DNA of 64,000 bases, taken from JBOHUC01 sp050733935 (GTDB taxonomy: Bacteria > Eisenbacteria > RBG-16-71-46 > DASYSL01). The position numbers and the translations under genes are program-made. Positions within the stretch are counted from its first letter, which is position 1. Each line of letters begins with the position of its first letter. Below the pieces are notes generated by a model, which was not told the DNA's origin, did no database searches, and saw nothing but the letters and a program-made list of their open reading frames with translations. Positions 1 to 8,358 of the stretch are shown here, in pieces. The stretch lies in the NCBI GenBank assembly GCA_050733935.1, contig JBOHUC010000087.1, positions 1 through 64,000 of the forward strand, given 5' to 3'.

Positions 1-1047
1 GCGCTGGGCCGCCATGGCGCCGTCTCCCGAGCGCTGGCCGCCGCCGGCCCCGCCGCCTTGTCCGCCTTGCGCTCCCTGACCCGCCTGCGCGGCGCGCGCT
101 CCAGCCCCGCCCGCGCCACCCGCGCCACCGGCACCTTCCGCAGGCTTGAAGCGGAGTGCGGCGTTCGGCACGCGCAGCACGTCGTCCTTCTTCTCGATCC
201 GTATCGTGACGTTCGCCGTCATGCCGGGCTTCAGTTTTTCTTCGGGATTCGAGACGTCGATCACGGTCGTATACGTGACCACGTTCTGTTCCACGAGCGG
301 CTCGAGCCGGACCTGGCGAACCGTTCCCTCGAACGTGTCGTTCGGAAACGCGTCGACCGTGAAGCGTGCGGGGAGTCCCGGGCGGACGCGGCCGATGTCG
401 GCCTCGTCGATGCGGGTCTCGACCTGCATGTTTTTGAGATCGCCGGCGATCTGGAAGAGCTGGGGCGCGCTGAGCGAAGCAGCGACGGTCTGGCCGATGT
501 CGACCGAGCGCGCGATCACGATGCCGTTGATCGGAGACTGGATCGTCGTGTGGCTCAGATCGACACGCGCCCGGTCGAGCGACGCCCGCGCCTGCTTGAC
601 CTCGGCCGCGCGCTGATCGTACGCCGCCTCCGCCGCGTCCAGATCGATCTGCGCGACGACGTTCCGGGCCCGGAGCTCTTTCGAGCGATCGAACTGCCGG
701 CGCGCATCCGCGAGCGCCGCATTGGCACGGCTCACGTTCGCCTCGGCCTGAAGCACCGCGGTGCGAAACAGCGAGGGCTCGAGCTGCGCGAGCACCTGCC
801 CCTTCCTGACGCGGTCGTTGTAGTCGGCCCCGAGCCGGGCGATCGTGCCCGAGACTTGCGAGCCCACCGCAACCTTCTCGACCGGCTGCACCGTTCCCGT
901 CGCGGAGACGGTCATCTCGATCGTGCCGCGCTCCGCCGGCATCGCGCGATAGCGCTCACCCTGCGCCGAACGGGAACGCAGAATGAGCGCTCCCGCCACC
1001 ACGACGACAACGACACCGGCAATGAGGAGAAGGTTGCGTCTCGACAA
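1..1047 (-). CDS. MacA-type periplasmic adaptor subunit (3' end outside window)
   Basis: Membrane-fusion/HlyD-family adaptor that would bridge an inner-membrane transporter to the outer membrane. The frame is open from a TTG at 1047 to the window edge (349 codons, no stop), so the C-terminus is missing. GGGAGG lies 5 nt before the TTG. The protein begins with a single N-terminal membrane segment (residues about 5-22), then the first barrel-sandwich half (SQVSGTIARL), an alpha-helical hairpin (about 95-160), the second half (TIQSPINGIV) and a beta-barrel section. The stretch VPNAALRFKP near residue 300 is typical of MacA. It is followed by a Gly/Ala/Gln-rich low-complexity run up to the edge. 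A MacB-type ABC permease would be expected further left; that is inference. Confidence 0.85.
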   Translation of the reverse strand, partial: MSRRNLLLIAGVVVVVVAGALILRSRSAQGERYRAMPAERGTIEMTVSATGTVQPVEKVAVGSQVSGTIARLGADYNDRVRKGQVLAQLEPSLFRTAVLQAEANVSRANAALADARRQFDRSKELRARNVVAQIDLDAAEAAYDQRAAEVKQARASLDRARVDLSHTTIQSPINGIVIARSVDIGQTVAASLSAPQLFQIAGDLKNMQVETRIDEADIGRVRPGLPARFTVDAFPNDTFEGTVRQVRLEPLVEQNVVTYTTVIDVSNPEEKLKPGMTANVTIRIEKKDDVLRVPNAALRFKPAEGAGGAGGAGGAGARAAQAGQGAQGGQGGGAGGGQRSGDGAMAAQR

Positions 1048-1076
1048 GGTGCCCTCCCGGTCAGTCTACGAATGCC

Positions 1077-1916
1077 CTAGGGATCGAACGCACCCGTGGG
1101 CGTCGTCCGCGCGGCCACGATGTTCTCGAAGCGAATCTCGACTCCGTCCTCCGGGAGATCCCGAAGCTCGGCGAGCTCGATCTCCCCGTGCTTTTTCCAT
1201 TCGCTCCAAATGGCGGGCCGGGGGCGGCCATCCTTGCTGCCCTGCAAGAGCATATCCCAGCGCCGCACGTGTCCTGTGCCGTCCACGTAAACCCAGTACT
1301 GATCCTTGGGCGTCAGTCCGACCTTGTTGAACTCGAGATGAAGCTTGCGGAACGTCCCCGTCGAGTCGACGCCCGCGTCCGTGAGCGACACTCCCGGGTC
1401 GCGCAGCTTGTACGGCATGAGAAGCCAGTACGTGTCGTTGACCCAGATCGCATACGCGCGATCCGCGAGCGCACCGAGCGCCGCGGAGTCCTGAGGCTCG
1501 CCCGCGACCCAGGCTCGGGGGTTTCGCTTCCCGAGATCGGTGAGCACGACGAACGGACGACCCTTCCCGTCGGTTCCCGAGATGCGAATGCGATTCGAGC
1601 CCTTCTCCCATCGCGTCGTGCGACGCACGAGCACCGTGTCGTTGCGCGAAACGGCGAAGTCGAACGCGAGATACATGGTCCGGTCCCAGGCCTCCTGTCC
1701 CCCCATGCCGCGCATCACGGAGTCGGCCAGCGCCATCGCCGTCGGATCGAGACGGGGGGCTTCCGCCGCGCGTGACGGCAAGGCGGTCGCGAGCAGGAGT
1801 GCCCCTAACGAAATACAGACTCCGACGGAAAACGTTTGGAGTGCAGGAGGGGTGAAGGTTGCCCGTCCGATCGACCGCATTCCGACCCCGCGGGCACGAG
1901 GGAAACGTGGCATCAT
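1077..1916 (-). CDS. secreted protein of unknown function
   Basis: 279 residues. The N-terminus has basic residues and then a hydrophobic stretch (about 31-46) ending near ALPSRAAEA, which looks like a Sec signal peptide; the mature part would be periplasmic. The mature region alternates short strands with many Trp/Tyr residues, such as NDTYWLLMPYKL and DQYWVYVDGTG. That pattern resembles LolA/LppX-like half-barrel lipoprotein-binding proteins, but I cannot assign a family. GAGG sits about 6 nt before the chosen ATG, and a second in-frame ATG follows directly. The gene lies 29 bp downstream of the MacA-type adaptor start on the same strand, so the two may be co-transcribed. Function unknown. 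Confidence 0.75.
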   Translation of the reverse strand: MMPRFPRARGVGMRSIGRATFTPPALQTFSVGVCISLGALLLATALPSRAAEAPRLDPTAMALADSVMRGMGGQEAWDRTMYLAFDFAVSRNDTVLVRRTTRWEKGSNRIRISGTDGKGRPFVVLTDLGKRNPRAWVAGEPQDSAALGALADRAYAIWVNDTYWLLMPYKLRDPGVSLTDAGVDSTGTFRKLHLEFNKVGLTPKDQYWVYVDGTGHVRRWDMLLQGSKDGRPRPAIWSEWKKHGEIELAELRDLPEDGVEIRFENIVAARTTPTGAFDP

Positions 1917-2047
1917 GGGAGCCTCGCACGGAAAGAGATGCGCCGGCGTGGGAGCACGATCGCAGCCGGCGCGTCGGTCGTTCCCGGCGGATGGGCCCCG
2001 CCAGTTCGTTGGATCGTACTCAGCACCACTTTCGTTGGGAGCAAAGT

Positions 2048-2482
2048 TTGAGTCAAGAGCCGCGCATTCATCCGATCTGGGTGTTCGTGCCCGATCTCAT
2101 GCTCGGGACCCGGATCCAGGAGCTCGCGAAGGCAAGCCAGCAGCCGATCTGGTTGTTCGGACAGGCGGGCCATGTGGTCGAAGGGCTCGAGGTCACGGCG
2201 GAGATGCTCGCCACCACGCCTCCCACCATGGTCCCGTTCCTGGTCATCGTCGACCTGAACGCACCCGGCGGACAGGCCTTCGAGATCCTGGAGACCGTTC
2301 GCACGTTGCGTACGAACGGGAGGTTCACTCCGCAGGTGCTCGCGTTCTACGCTCACACGGATACGGCGGTGCGCGAGCGTGCCGAAGCAGTCGGAGCCGA
2401 TCGGATCGTCCCGCGCTCCGCGCTCGTCAAGCGCTTCGCCCACTGGCTCGAGGAGCTCGCCGTCCGCCCGGACGTCAACTGA
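2048..2482 (+). CDS. stand-alone receiver-like (CheY-fold) protein
   Basis: 144 residues from a TTG at 2048, with GGGAG about 7 nt upstream. The frame stays open further 5' to 1859, but that extension is Arg-rich and unlike protein, so I take the TTG. Alternating strands and helices match a response-regulator receiver: VFVPD (acidic patch, residue 16), VIVDLNAPGG (candidate phospho-acceptor Asp69), VLAFYAHTD (Thr/Ser position) and ADRIVPRSAL, where the usual Lys is replaced by Arg. There is no output domain. The altered Lys suggests a degenerate or non-phosphorylated receiver. It diverges from the secreted-protein gene at 1916, and its end overlaps the convergent NUDIX/MBL gene by 8 bp. Confidence 0.65.
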   Translation: MSQEPRIHPIWVFVPDLMLGTRIQELAKASQQPIWLFGQAGHVVEGLEVTAEMLATTPPTMVPFLVIVDLNAPGGQAFEILETVRTLRTNGRFTPQVLAFYAHTDTAVRERAEAVGADRIVPRSALVKRFAHWLEELAVRPDVN

Positions 2483-3944
2483 GCTGCCAGCGTCCCTCCG
2501 CGCCTTCCCGAACGCGATTTTCCTTCTGAAGCTTGAGCAGGTGCGCGAGCGCCGAACGCGCGGCGAGTCCGTGTCGATCGGCCGGCGTATCTGCGTACAC
2601 GGACGGCAACATGTCTTCAATGGTGCTCGGCCCGGCGGCGAGCGCTTCGAGCACGCGGCCTTCGCGCCACTCGCGATGCGCGATTAACGCGCGCAGTCGA
2701 TGGCCGGGGGCGCCGATCGGCGGTCCGTGTCCCGGTAGAATGAGCGTTGCGGGAAGGTCGAGGAGCCGCGCGAGCGAGGCGACGTATTGCGCCATGTCAC
2801 CTTCGGGCGGATCGATCACGATCGTCGAAAGGCCCGAGACAAGATCGCCCGCGACGATCGTTCCGGAGATCCGGTCAAAGAGCGCGAGATGTCCCGGCGT
2901 GTGCCCAGGGGTGAACAGCACTTCGAGATTCCATGGCCGGTCGACGGGGGCGGGCGCGAGCGCGATCGTCTCACCGCCCTCGAGGATCTCGTCCGCGCGA
3001 CAGAACGGTGCGGTGTACGCGTGCGCGAGCACCGGCACGCCGAGACGCGCGCGCAGCCGGTCCACGCCGCCCCAGTGATCCGCGTGATGGTGTGTGACGA
3101 AGATCCCGCGCACGCTTCGGCCCTCGCCTTCGGTGAGCCGATCGATCGCGGCGTCGAGCGCATCCTGCTCGTCGGGATAGGGACTCCCGGGATCGACGAT
3201 CAGGATCTCCGAACCTCCGATGAGGAGACAGTTCGTGTGGGTCGCGGGTGCGAGCGTCGGCGTGCGCACCGGCACGAGAACGAAGCCCGGATGCACTTCG
3301 ATCCGCGGCACGTAGCCGCCGCGCGCTTCCTCCGGACGCGCGAGCGCCTCCCCCCACTCTTTGGCACTCGCGTCCGGGCGGGCCGAGAGCTCGCGCAGGA
3401 GATAGAGCGCGGGGGCAGCGAGCATCGCGCGATTCGCGCGCCAGCGTGCGAGCCCTTCGGCGGGAGTAATCCATTCGCCTTCGGCAAGCTCTCCCGGCCA
3501 GACGTCCGGAGACTCGCTGTCGGGAAGCTCGGCCAGGAAGAACTGCGTGTCGAATCCGCCCGGCGAGAACGGCGGCGCGATCCAGCGGCCGGCGGGAGTG
3601 AAGTCCTGTGCTTCGAGGACGAGACTCTCGGCGGCCAGGAAAGCGGGGAGACGCAGGCGGTCTTCGAGCATCTCCTTCCGCGCTTCGTCGCGGCGCTCGC
3701 GAGGTACGCGGCGCGCTCCGCGCGCGAGCAGCACGCCGGTTTCCTCGAAGGTCTCGCGCACGGCGCACGCGACGAGCGGATCGGCGCCCGCCTCGCGATC
3801 CTCTTCCACGAGCCTTCCCCCCGGAAACGCGTGGAAGCCGCCGAGGAACGCAAGCCCGTCGCTGCGGCGCACCCAGTAGATCTCGAGTGCAGGAACGCGG
3901 CGGTAAAGAACGATGGCGGCGGCCAGGGGCCGGGGGCGCGACAA
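2475..3944 (-). CDS. NUDIX hydrolase / metallo-beta-lactamase fusion protein
   Basis: 489 residues from a TTG at 3944, preceded by GGAGG with a 4-nt gap; a GTG at 4004 would add 20 residues but has no clear ribosome-binding site. The N-terminal half is a NUDIX domain. Its box begins FPGGRLVEE and ends RETFEETGVL, with an insertion inside the box as in the NUDT19-type branch. The C-terminal half is a metallo-beta-lactamase hydrolase with THHHADH (about 284-290), FTPGHTPGH (about 345-353) and VAGDLVSG, then a short winged-helix-like tail as in LACTB2-type proteins. NUDIX enzymes cleave nucleoside-diphosphate-X compounds (NUDT19 acts on CoA esters); the substrate here is unknown. It diverges from mutY. 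Confidence 0.85.
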   Translation of the reverse strand: MSRPRPLAAAIVLYRRVPALEIYWVRRSDGLAFLGGFHAFPGGRLVEEDREAGADPLVACAVRETFEETGVLLARGARRVPRERRDEARKEMLEDRLRLPAFLAAESLVLEAQDFTPAGRWIAPPFSPGGFDTQFFLAELPDSESPDVWPGELAEGEWITPAEGLARWRANRAMLAAPALYLLRELSARPDASAKEWGEALARPEEARGGYVPRIEVHPGFVLVPVRTPTLAPATHTNCLLIGGSEILIVDPGSPYPDEQDALDAAIDRLTEGEGRSVRGIFVTHHHADHWGGVDRLRARLGVPVLAHAYTAPFCRADEILEGGETIALAPAPVDRPWNLEVLFTPGHTPGHLALFDRISGTIVAGDLVSGLSTIVIDPPEGDMAQYVASLARLLDLPATLILPGHGPPIGAPGHRLRALIAHREWREGRVLEALAAGPSTIEDMLPSVYADTPADRHGLAARSALAHLLKLQKENRVREGAEGRWQLS

Positions 3945-4054
3945 GGAACCTCCGAAGGCAGGCGGAATGGCAGTGCAGGTTCGAACGCGACGCCTTTCTA
4001 GCACGGAGCGGGCGTCGCGGTCGAGCCGACGCCGAAAAGCCGTTGAATGCTAGG

Positions 4055-5200
4055 ATGCCGATCGTGAAGAACGCCACCCTCTCCGCATCTCTCGCCCGTT
4101 CGATCGTGCGCTGGTTCCATGCGCAAAGGCGCGACCTCCCCTGGCGGCGGACGAAGGATCCGTACGCGATCTGGGTTTCCGAAGTGATGCTCCAGCAGAC
4201 GCGCGTCGACGTGGTCGTGCCGTTCTACGAGCGCTTCCTCTCCCGCTATCCCACCGTGCAATCGCTCGCCCGCGCGCCGATGGACGATGTGCTCGCTCAG
4301 TGGGCGGGGCTCGGCTACTACCGCCGCGCGCGACAGCTCAAGGCCGCGGCCGAGAGCGTCGTGCGCGAACACGCGGGACGCATTCCCGAGGACGAGGCGT
4401 CGCTTCGGTCGTTGCCGGGCGTCGGTCGCTACACGGCGGGCGCGCTCCGTTCGATCGCGTTCGGGAAGCCCGCACCAATCGTCGACGGAAACGTGGCGCG
4501 CGTGCTCTCGCGGCTGTTCGCGATTCCTGGCGGGCCGTCGTCGCGCGAGAGGAGTGCGTGGGAGGCGGGGCTCTGGGAGCTCGCGACGGCCCTCGTTCCC
4601 GCGAGCGATCCATCCGCGTTCAACCAGGGCCTCATGGAGCTCGGCGCCACCGTCTGCCTGCCGCGCTCTCCGCGCTGCGAGGTCTGTCCGGTCGCACGCG
4701 CGTGCAAAGCTCGTTCACTCGGCACGCAGGAGGAGTTTCCGGAAGCGAGGCACGAGGCTCCGGTCACGAAGGTCGAGCTCTGGGCGTTCGTGCTCGAGCA
4801 TCGCGGGCGCTACCTGTTGCGCGAGCGGAAGGACGGCGAGCACAACGCGGGCTTCTGGGAGTTCCCGACGTTCGTAGCACCGCGACGAGGACGGCGCTGT
4901 GTGGAGGAGTTTCTCGCTCGCGCCCTTTCGGAGACTTTGGCACCTGTGTCGGCGCGCGCGCGCATCGAAGTTGCACCTGCCGCCGGGAAGCCGATCCGCC
5001 ACGGAATCCTGCGCACCGAGTACCGCATCGTCGTTCGACCGGCCGCATTGCTCGGACCGGAGAAACGCGCCCCCGCAACATCGCGAGAAAACGGCTGGCG
5101 ATGGGTTGCTGCGTGGGAGCTCGACGAGCGGCGGCTGACCTCGGCCTCGCGCAAGGTGGCACGAGTTGCTTCGCCCACGTCTCAGGTCGGGGGACGCTAG
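4055..5200 (+). CDS. mutY: A/G-specific adenine DNA glycosylase
   Basis: 381 residues. MutY removes adenine mispaired with 8-oxoguanine. Visible features are EVMLQQTRV carrying the catalytic Glu, a helix-hairpin-helix (LRSLPGVGRYTAGAL), the catalytic Asp in VDGNVARV, the four-Cys iron-sulfur loop with C-x6-C-x2-C-x5-C spacing (CLPRSPRCEVCPVARAC), and a C-terminal NUDIX-like 8-oxoG recognition domain starting near ELWAFVLEH. Length is normal for the family. The frame is open well upstream, but family alignment puts the start at the ATG at 4055, where only a weak TAGG precedes it. The last codon shares a CTAG with the stop of the convergent GNAT gene. Confidence 0.95.
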   Translation: MPIVKNATLSASLARSIVRWFHAQRRDLPWRRTKDPYAIWVSEVMLQQTRVDVVVPFYERFLSRYPTVQSLARAPMDDVLAQWAGLGYYRRARQLKAAAESVVREHAGRIPEDEASLRSLPGVGRYTAGALRSIAFGKPAPIVDGNVARVLSRLFAIPGGPSSRERSAWEAGLWELATALVPASDPSAFNQGLMELGATVCLPRSPRCEVCPVARACKARSLGTQEEFPEARHEAPVTKVELWAFVLEHRGRYLLRERKDGEHNAGFWEFPTFVAPRRGRRCVEEFLARALSETLAPVSARARIEVAPAAGKPIRHGILRTEYRIVVRPAALLGPEKRAPATSRENGWRWVAAWELDERRLTSASRKVARVASPTSQVGGR

Positions 5201-6144
5201 GATCGACGCTTCACGGAAGCCGGCTGTTTCGCCCGCGCGTTCGATCCCGTGCGGTTGCTGGTCGTAACCGCAGGAACTGTGGCGACCGCCTCCACGAACA
5301 ATCTCCGGTAGGTCATGCTCGGCACGAATCCCGCGCGTTCGTAAGCGCGCCGCGCGGGCGCGTTGTCCTCGCGCACGAACAGGCACACCGCGGAAACTCC
5401 GGACGCTTGGCCGTTCGCCTCGAGGAGCCGGTGCACGATCTCTCCCGTGCAGCGGCGCGCGATGCCGCGCCCGCGAAGCTCGGGCTCGGTGAACACGCCG
5501 ACGATCTGAGCGCCCGCCGGGCAGCGGGCGGAGAGATCGGCCTTGAACACGAGGCGGCTGCCGGAATCTTCGAGCACGAACGTGCGCGCCTCTTCGACGT
5601 TCCGCGCGACGTGACGTACGTAGCCCTCTCCCATCGCCGCCAGCGGATCCTCGCCGGTCTCCTCGCGGTACGCGCGCGCGGAAAGATCGACGAGCACGGG
5701 CAAATCGGATGCCTCGGCGAGCCTGAGCCTGGGCTCGCGCTCTGGAGAGAGCGAGGCGCGGTCGGCCTCGCAGAAGACTTCTCGCCAGTCGCGTCGTGCG
5801 ACGAATCCGGCCGCCTCGAGGTGACCCCAGAAGTCGCTCACCGACGCCCACTCGCCGACCAGGAGCCGGATCTTCGCGCGCTCCTTCCACGCCTCCTCCG
5901 CGAAGAGTCTTCGCGCATGCGGGCGCTCGGCCGAGAACACGACGAGCCCGCCGTGTCCGAGAAACAGAACACCTTCCAGCTTCTCGCCGTCGAACGCGCC
6001 GAGGAACCGGCCCTGTCCTGCACCATCGGGGAACGTCAGCGCGCCTTCGTGAATTTTGCTCGCGAGAAAGATGTCGCGCAGACCGCGCTCGGTGAGGTAC
6101 GCGTAGGCCGCGTCGCGATGCCGGGAGACCAGGGGCTTGAGCAT
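5197..6144 (-). CDS. GNAT-family acetyltransferase
   Basis: 315 residues with two halves. Residues 1 to about 135 resemble the N-terminal DUF4081-type region that often precedes a GNAT domain. Residues about 140-290 carry the acetyl-CoA fold: VGVFTEPELRGRGIARR is the pyrophosphate-binding motif A, and VCLFVREDNAPARRAYERAGF is the C-terminal GNAT signature. The substrate cannot be read from sequence. The C-terminal 25 residues are basic and probably disordered. It overlaps the mutY stop by 4 bp in convergent orientation and starts 36 bp from the divergent ispH start. Confidence 0.85.
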   Translation of the reverse strand: MLKPLVSRHRDAAYAYLTERGLRDIFLASKIHEGALTFPDGAGQGRFLGAFDGEKLEGVLFLGHGGLVVFSAERPHARRLFAEEAWKERAKIRLLVGEWASVSDFWGHLEAAGFVARRDWREVFCEADRASLSPEREPRLRLAEASDLPVLVDLSARAYREETGEDPLAAMGEGYVRHVARNVEEARTFVLEDSGSRLVFKADLSARCPAGAQIVGVFTEPELRGRGIARRCTGEIVHRLLEANGQASGVSAVCLFVREDNAPARRAYERAGFVPSMTYRRLFVEAVATVPAVTTSNRTGSNARAKQPASVKRRS

Positions 6145-6180
6145 GGCCGCATCCTAAGGCATGTGATACGGTTGGCCCGC

Positions 6181-7170
6181 ATGGAAATCCTCCTCGCAAG
6201 CCCCCGCGGCTACTGCGCGGGTGTCGACCGCGCCATCGACGTCGTGCGCATCGCGCTCGAGCTCTACGGTCCGCCCGTCTACGTCCGGCACGAAATCGTG
6301 CACAACCGCCACGTCGTCGACTCCCTGAGGGAGCGCGGTGCCGTGTTCGTGGACGAGATCTCGGCCGTGCCGGAGGGATCGGTTGTCGTTTTCTCGGCGC
6401 ACGGCGTCGCGCCCACCATCCGGAGCGAGGCCCGGGAGCGCAAGCTCCGCGCCATCGACGCGACGTGCCCCCTCGTGACCAAGGTTCATCTCGAGGCGCT
6501 CCGCTTCGCGAAGGCCGGCTACCAGATCGTGCTCATCGGACACGCCGGTCACGCCGAGGTCGAGGGCACGATGGGCGAGGCGCCGGACGCGATGATCCTC
6601 GTCCAGACGCTCGAGGACGTGGAGCGACTCGAGGTGCGCGATCCGGCCCGCCTCGCGTATCTCACCCAGACGACCCTCTCGGTCGACGAAACGGCCGCGA
6701 TCCTCGACGCGCTCAAGCAGAAGTTCCCGGCAATCCGCGGACCCGCGCGCGAAGACATCTGCTACGCGACCACGAACCGCCAGGCCGCCGTGCGCGAGCT
6801 CGCGGCCGCGTGCGATCTCGTGCTCGTGGTCGGCTCCCCGACGAGCAGCAATTCGAATCGTTTGCGCGAGGTCGCGGAGAAGTGCGGCGCGGAGTCGCAC
6901 CTGGTCGAGAGCGTTGCCGACGTGCGCGAGGAGTGGCTCACAGGCAAGCGCGCGGTCGGCGTGACCGCAGGCGCGTCGACGCCCGAGCATCTCGTGCAGG
7001 AGCTCGTGGAATGGCTGCGCACGCGGGGCGGATCGGAAGCGCGCGATCTCGTCGCGGTTCCCGAGGAGATGTTCTTCCACCTGCCAAGCGATCTCGCGAA
7101 GGATCTTGAGTCGTCGGGCCGCGCCCCGGATGTTCTCGCCGAGAGCGGCCGCACGCTCCGAAATCGCTGA
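6181..7170 (+). CDS. ispH: 4-hydroxy-3-methylbut-2-enyl diphosphate reductase
   Basis: 329 residues. IspH (LytB) makes IPP and DMAPP in the last step of the MEP isoprenoid pathway using a 4Fe-4S cluster. The three cluster cysteines are visible in GYCAGV (near the N-terminus), DATCPLV and DICYATTNRQ. The substrate-binding residues in VVGSPTSSNSNRL and the final TAGASTPEHLV motif are also present. The start is the ATG at 6181; the methionine immediately precedes the first strand, as in other IspH proteins. Expressed divergently from the GNAT gene; its stop lies 3 bp from the convergent DUF1028 gene. Confidence 0.97.
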   Translation: MEILLASPRGYCAGVDRAIDVVRIALELYGPPVYVRHEIVHNRHVVDSLRERGAVFVDEISAVPEGSVVVFSAHGVAPTIRSEARERKLRAIDATCPLVTKVHLEALRFAKAGYQIVLIGHAGHAEVEGTMGEAPDAMILVQTLEDVERLEVRDPARLAYLTQTTLSVDETAAILDALKQKFPAIRGPAREDICYATTNRQAAVRELAAACDLVLVVGSPTSSNSNRLREVAEKCGAESHLVESVADVREEWLTGKRAVGVTAGASTPEHLVQELVEWLRTRGGSEARDLVAVPEEMFFHLPSDLAKDLESSGRAPDVLAESGRTLRNR

Positions 7171-7173
7171 CCG

Positions 7174-8358
7174 TTACTTCCCCGCCGACCCCGACTTTCC
7201 GCCCTTCGACCCGGACGCGCTCTTCGGCGCCGGCGCCCGGGGCGCTCCGGCTGCGGCCTTCTCGATCGCTTTGACGCGGGCCGCGAGATACTCGTCCCTG
7301 GGCTCGAGGGCTGCCGCCTGCTTCGCCACCGTGAGCGCGTCCGCCGTCCGCCCCTGGCGCAGACGAACCTCGGCGATCGTGTCGAGGATCTCCGGGTTCT
7401 CCGGCTGGAGCTTGAGCGCGCGATCCGCGGCCGTCTGTGCGCGGTCGAGCATCATTCCGCGCTGCGCGAGCTGCCAGGCCACCGCGTTCAGCATGGGCGC
7501 AGTCGCTTCCTTGTCACCGAGTGTCTGCTCGACGATCGCGTTTGCGCGCTCCTCCTCTTTCTTGAGGCGCTCGGCGGCCGCCGCGCCGCCCTTCCGGTAC
7601 GAATCCGCGTAGTGGAGATGCGCCTCGAGCAGGCGCGTGGCCGCATACGCGCGGTACAGCCGATCGAGCTCGGCGAGAGGATCGGAAGCGTCATCGACCC
7701 GCAGGTAAATGAAGCGCGAGAGATAGTCGAGCCGGTCCGACGACGGACGGCCCACGAGGAGTGCCCCTGAGCGCGCGCCGCGCCGGTCACCGCCCTGTGC
7801 TTCCCCCGCCCGCAACGCCGACAGGAGCCGCTCCGCAAGCGGCGTCGAGCTTCCGACCGACGACTTGAACGAATCGTAGATCGCCTGAAGGGACTCGTGA
7901 CCCTTCAGGAAGTTTCCCTGGGCCGCAACGTGGTTGTCGATGACTCCGCCGGACCAGTAAAGGCATTCGAGTCCGGTGTAGCCGCCCGGTTTTCCGTTCC
8001 GGTCGATCACCCCGACCTGCCGGCGCTGAAGATGCGGATCGAGCTTCGTCATCGAGTCGACCGCCTGCGCGGCCGAGAGCCCTTCGCGCAAAAGGCCCAG
8101 GATGCGCGGCCCCCAGTCGGCGTTCGACTCGCCGAGTGTCGCAACCGCGCCCACGCCGGCCTGGACCCACGGCACCTCGTTTCCGCACGCGGGCGTGTGT
8201 GAAAGCACCGCCACGCCCATCTCCCCCGTCAGGGGATCCATGCCGACGACGGAGACGGTGCCGTTCATCTCGGCGGCACGAAGGTCGACGGGAGAGAGGA
8301 GGATGGCGAGCGCGAATGCGGGTGCGAGTGCGACGACGAGATGTCTTAAAGGGCGCAT
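7174..8358 (-). CDS. secreted DUF1028 protein with C-terminal TPR repeats
   Basis: 394 residues. A signal peptide (residues 1 to about 29, ending DLRAAEM) precedes a DUF1028 domain, a family grouped with Ntn hydrolases but without a known reaction. Family landmarks are GMDPLTGEMGVAVLSH, VPWVQAGVGAVATLGES and a Gly-rich central part. Residues about 290-385 contain two tetratricopeptide-like repeats, followed by an Ala/Pro/Lys/Gly tail. The ATG shares its A with the TGA stop of the upstream SDR gene (TGATG), so translation is probably coupled. The frame runs much further upstream, but that extension overlaps the SDR gene and is discarded. A paralogue lies at 33233-34261. Confidence 0.85.
   Translation of the reverse strand: MRPLRHLVVALAPAFALAILLSPVDLRAAEMNGTVSVVGMDPLTGEMGVAVLSHTPACGNEVPWVQAGVGAVATLGESNADWGPRILGLLREGLSAAQAVDSMTKLDPHLQRRQVGVIDRNGKPGGYTGLECLYWSGGVIDNHVAAQGNFLKGHESLQAIYDSFKSSVGSSTPLAERLLSALRAGEAQGGDRRGARSGALLVGRPSSDRLDYLSRFIYLRVDDASDPLAELDRLYRAYAATRLLEAHLHYADSYRKGGAAAAERLKKEEERANAIVEQTLGDKEATAPMLNAVAWQLAQRGMMLDRAQTAADRALKLQPENPEILDTIAEVRLRQGRTADALTVAKQAAALEPRDEYLAARVKAIEKAAAGAPRAPAPKSASGSKGGKSGSAGK

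Noticed and set aside
58..1080. Long open frame on the + strand over the adaptor gene
   Set aside because: Translation is Arg/Ala/His-rich with no family features; the minus-strand frame encodes a clear adaptor.
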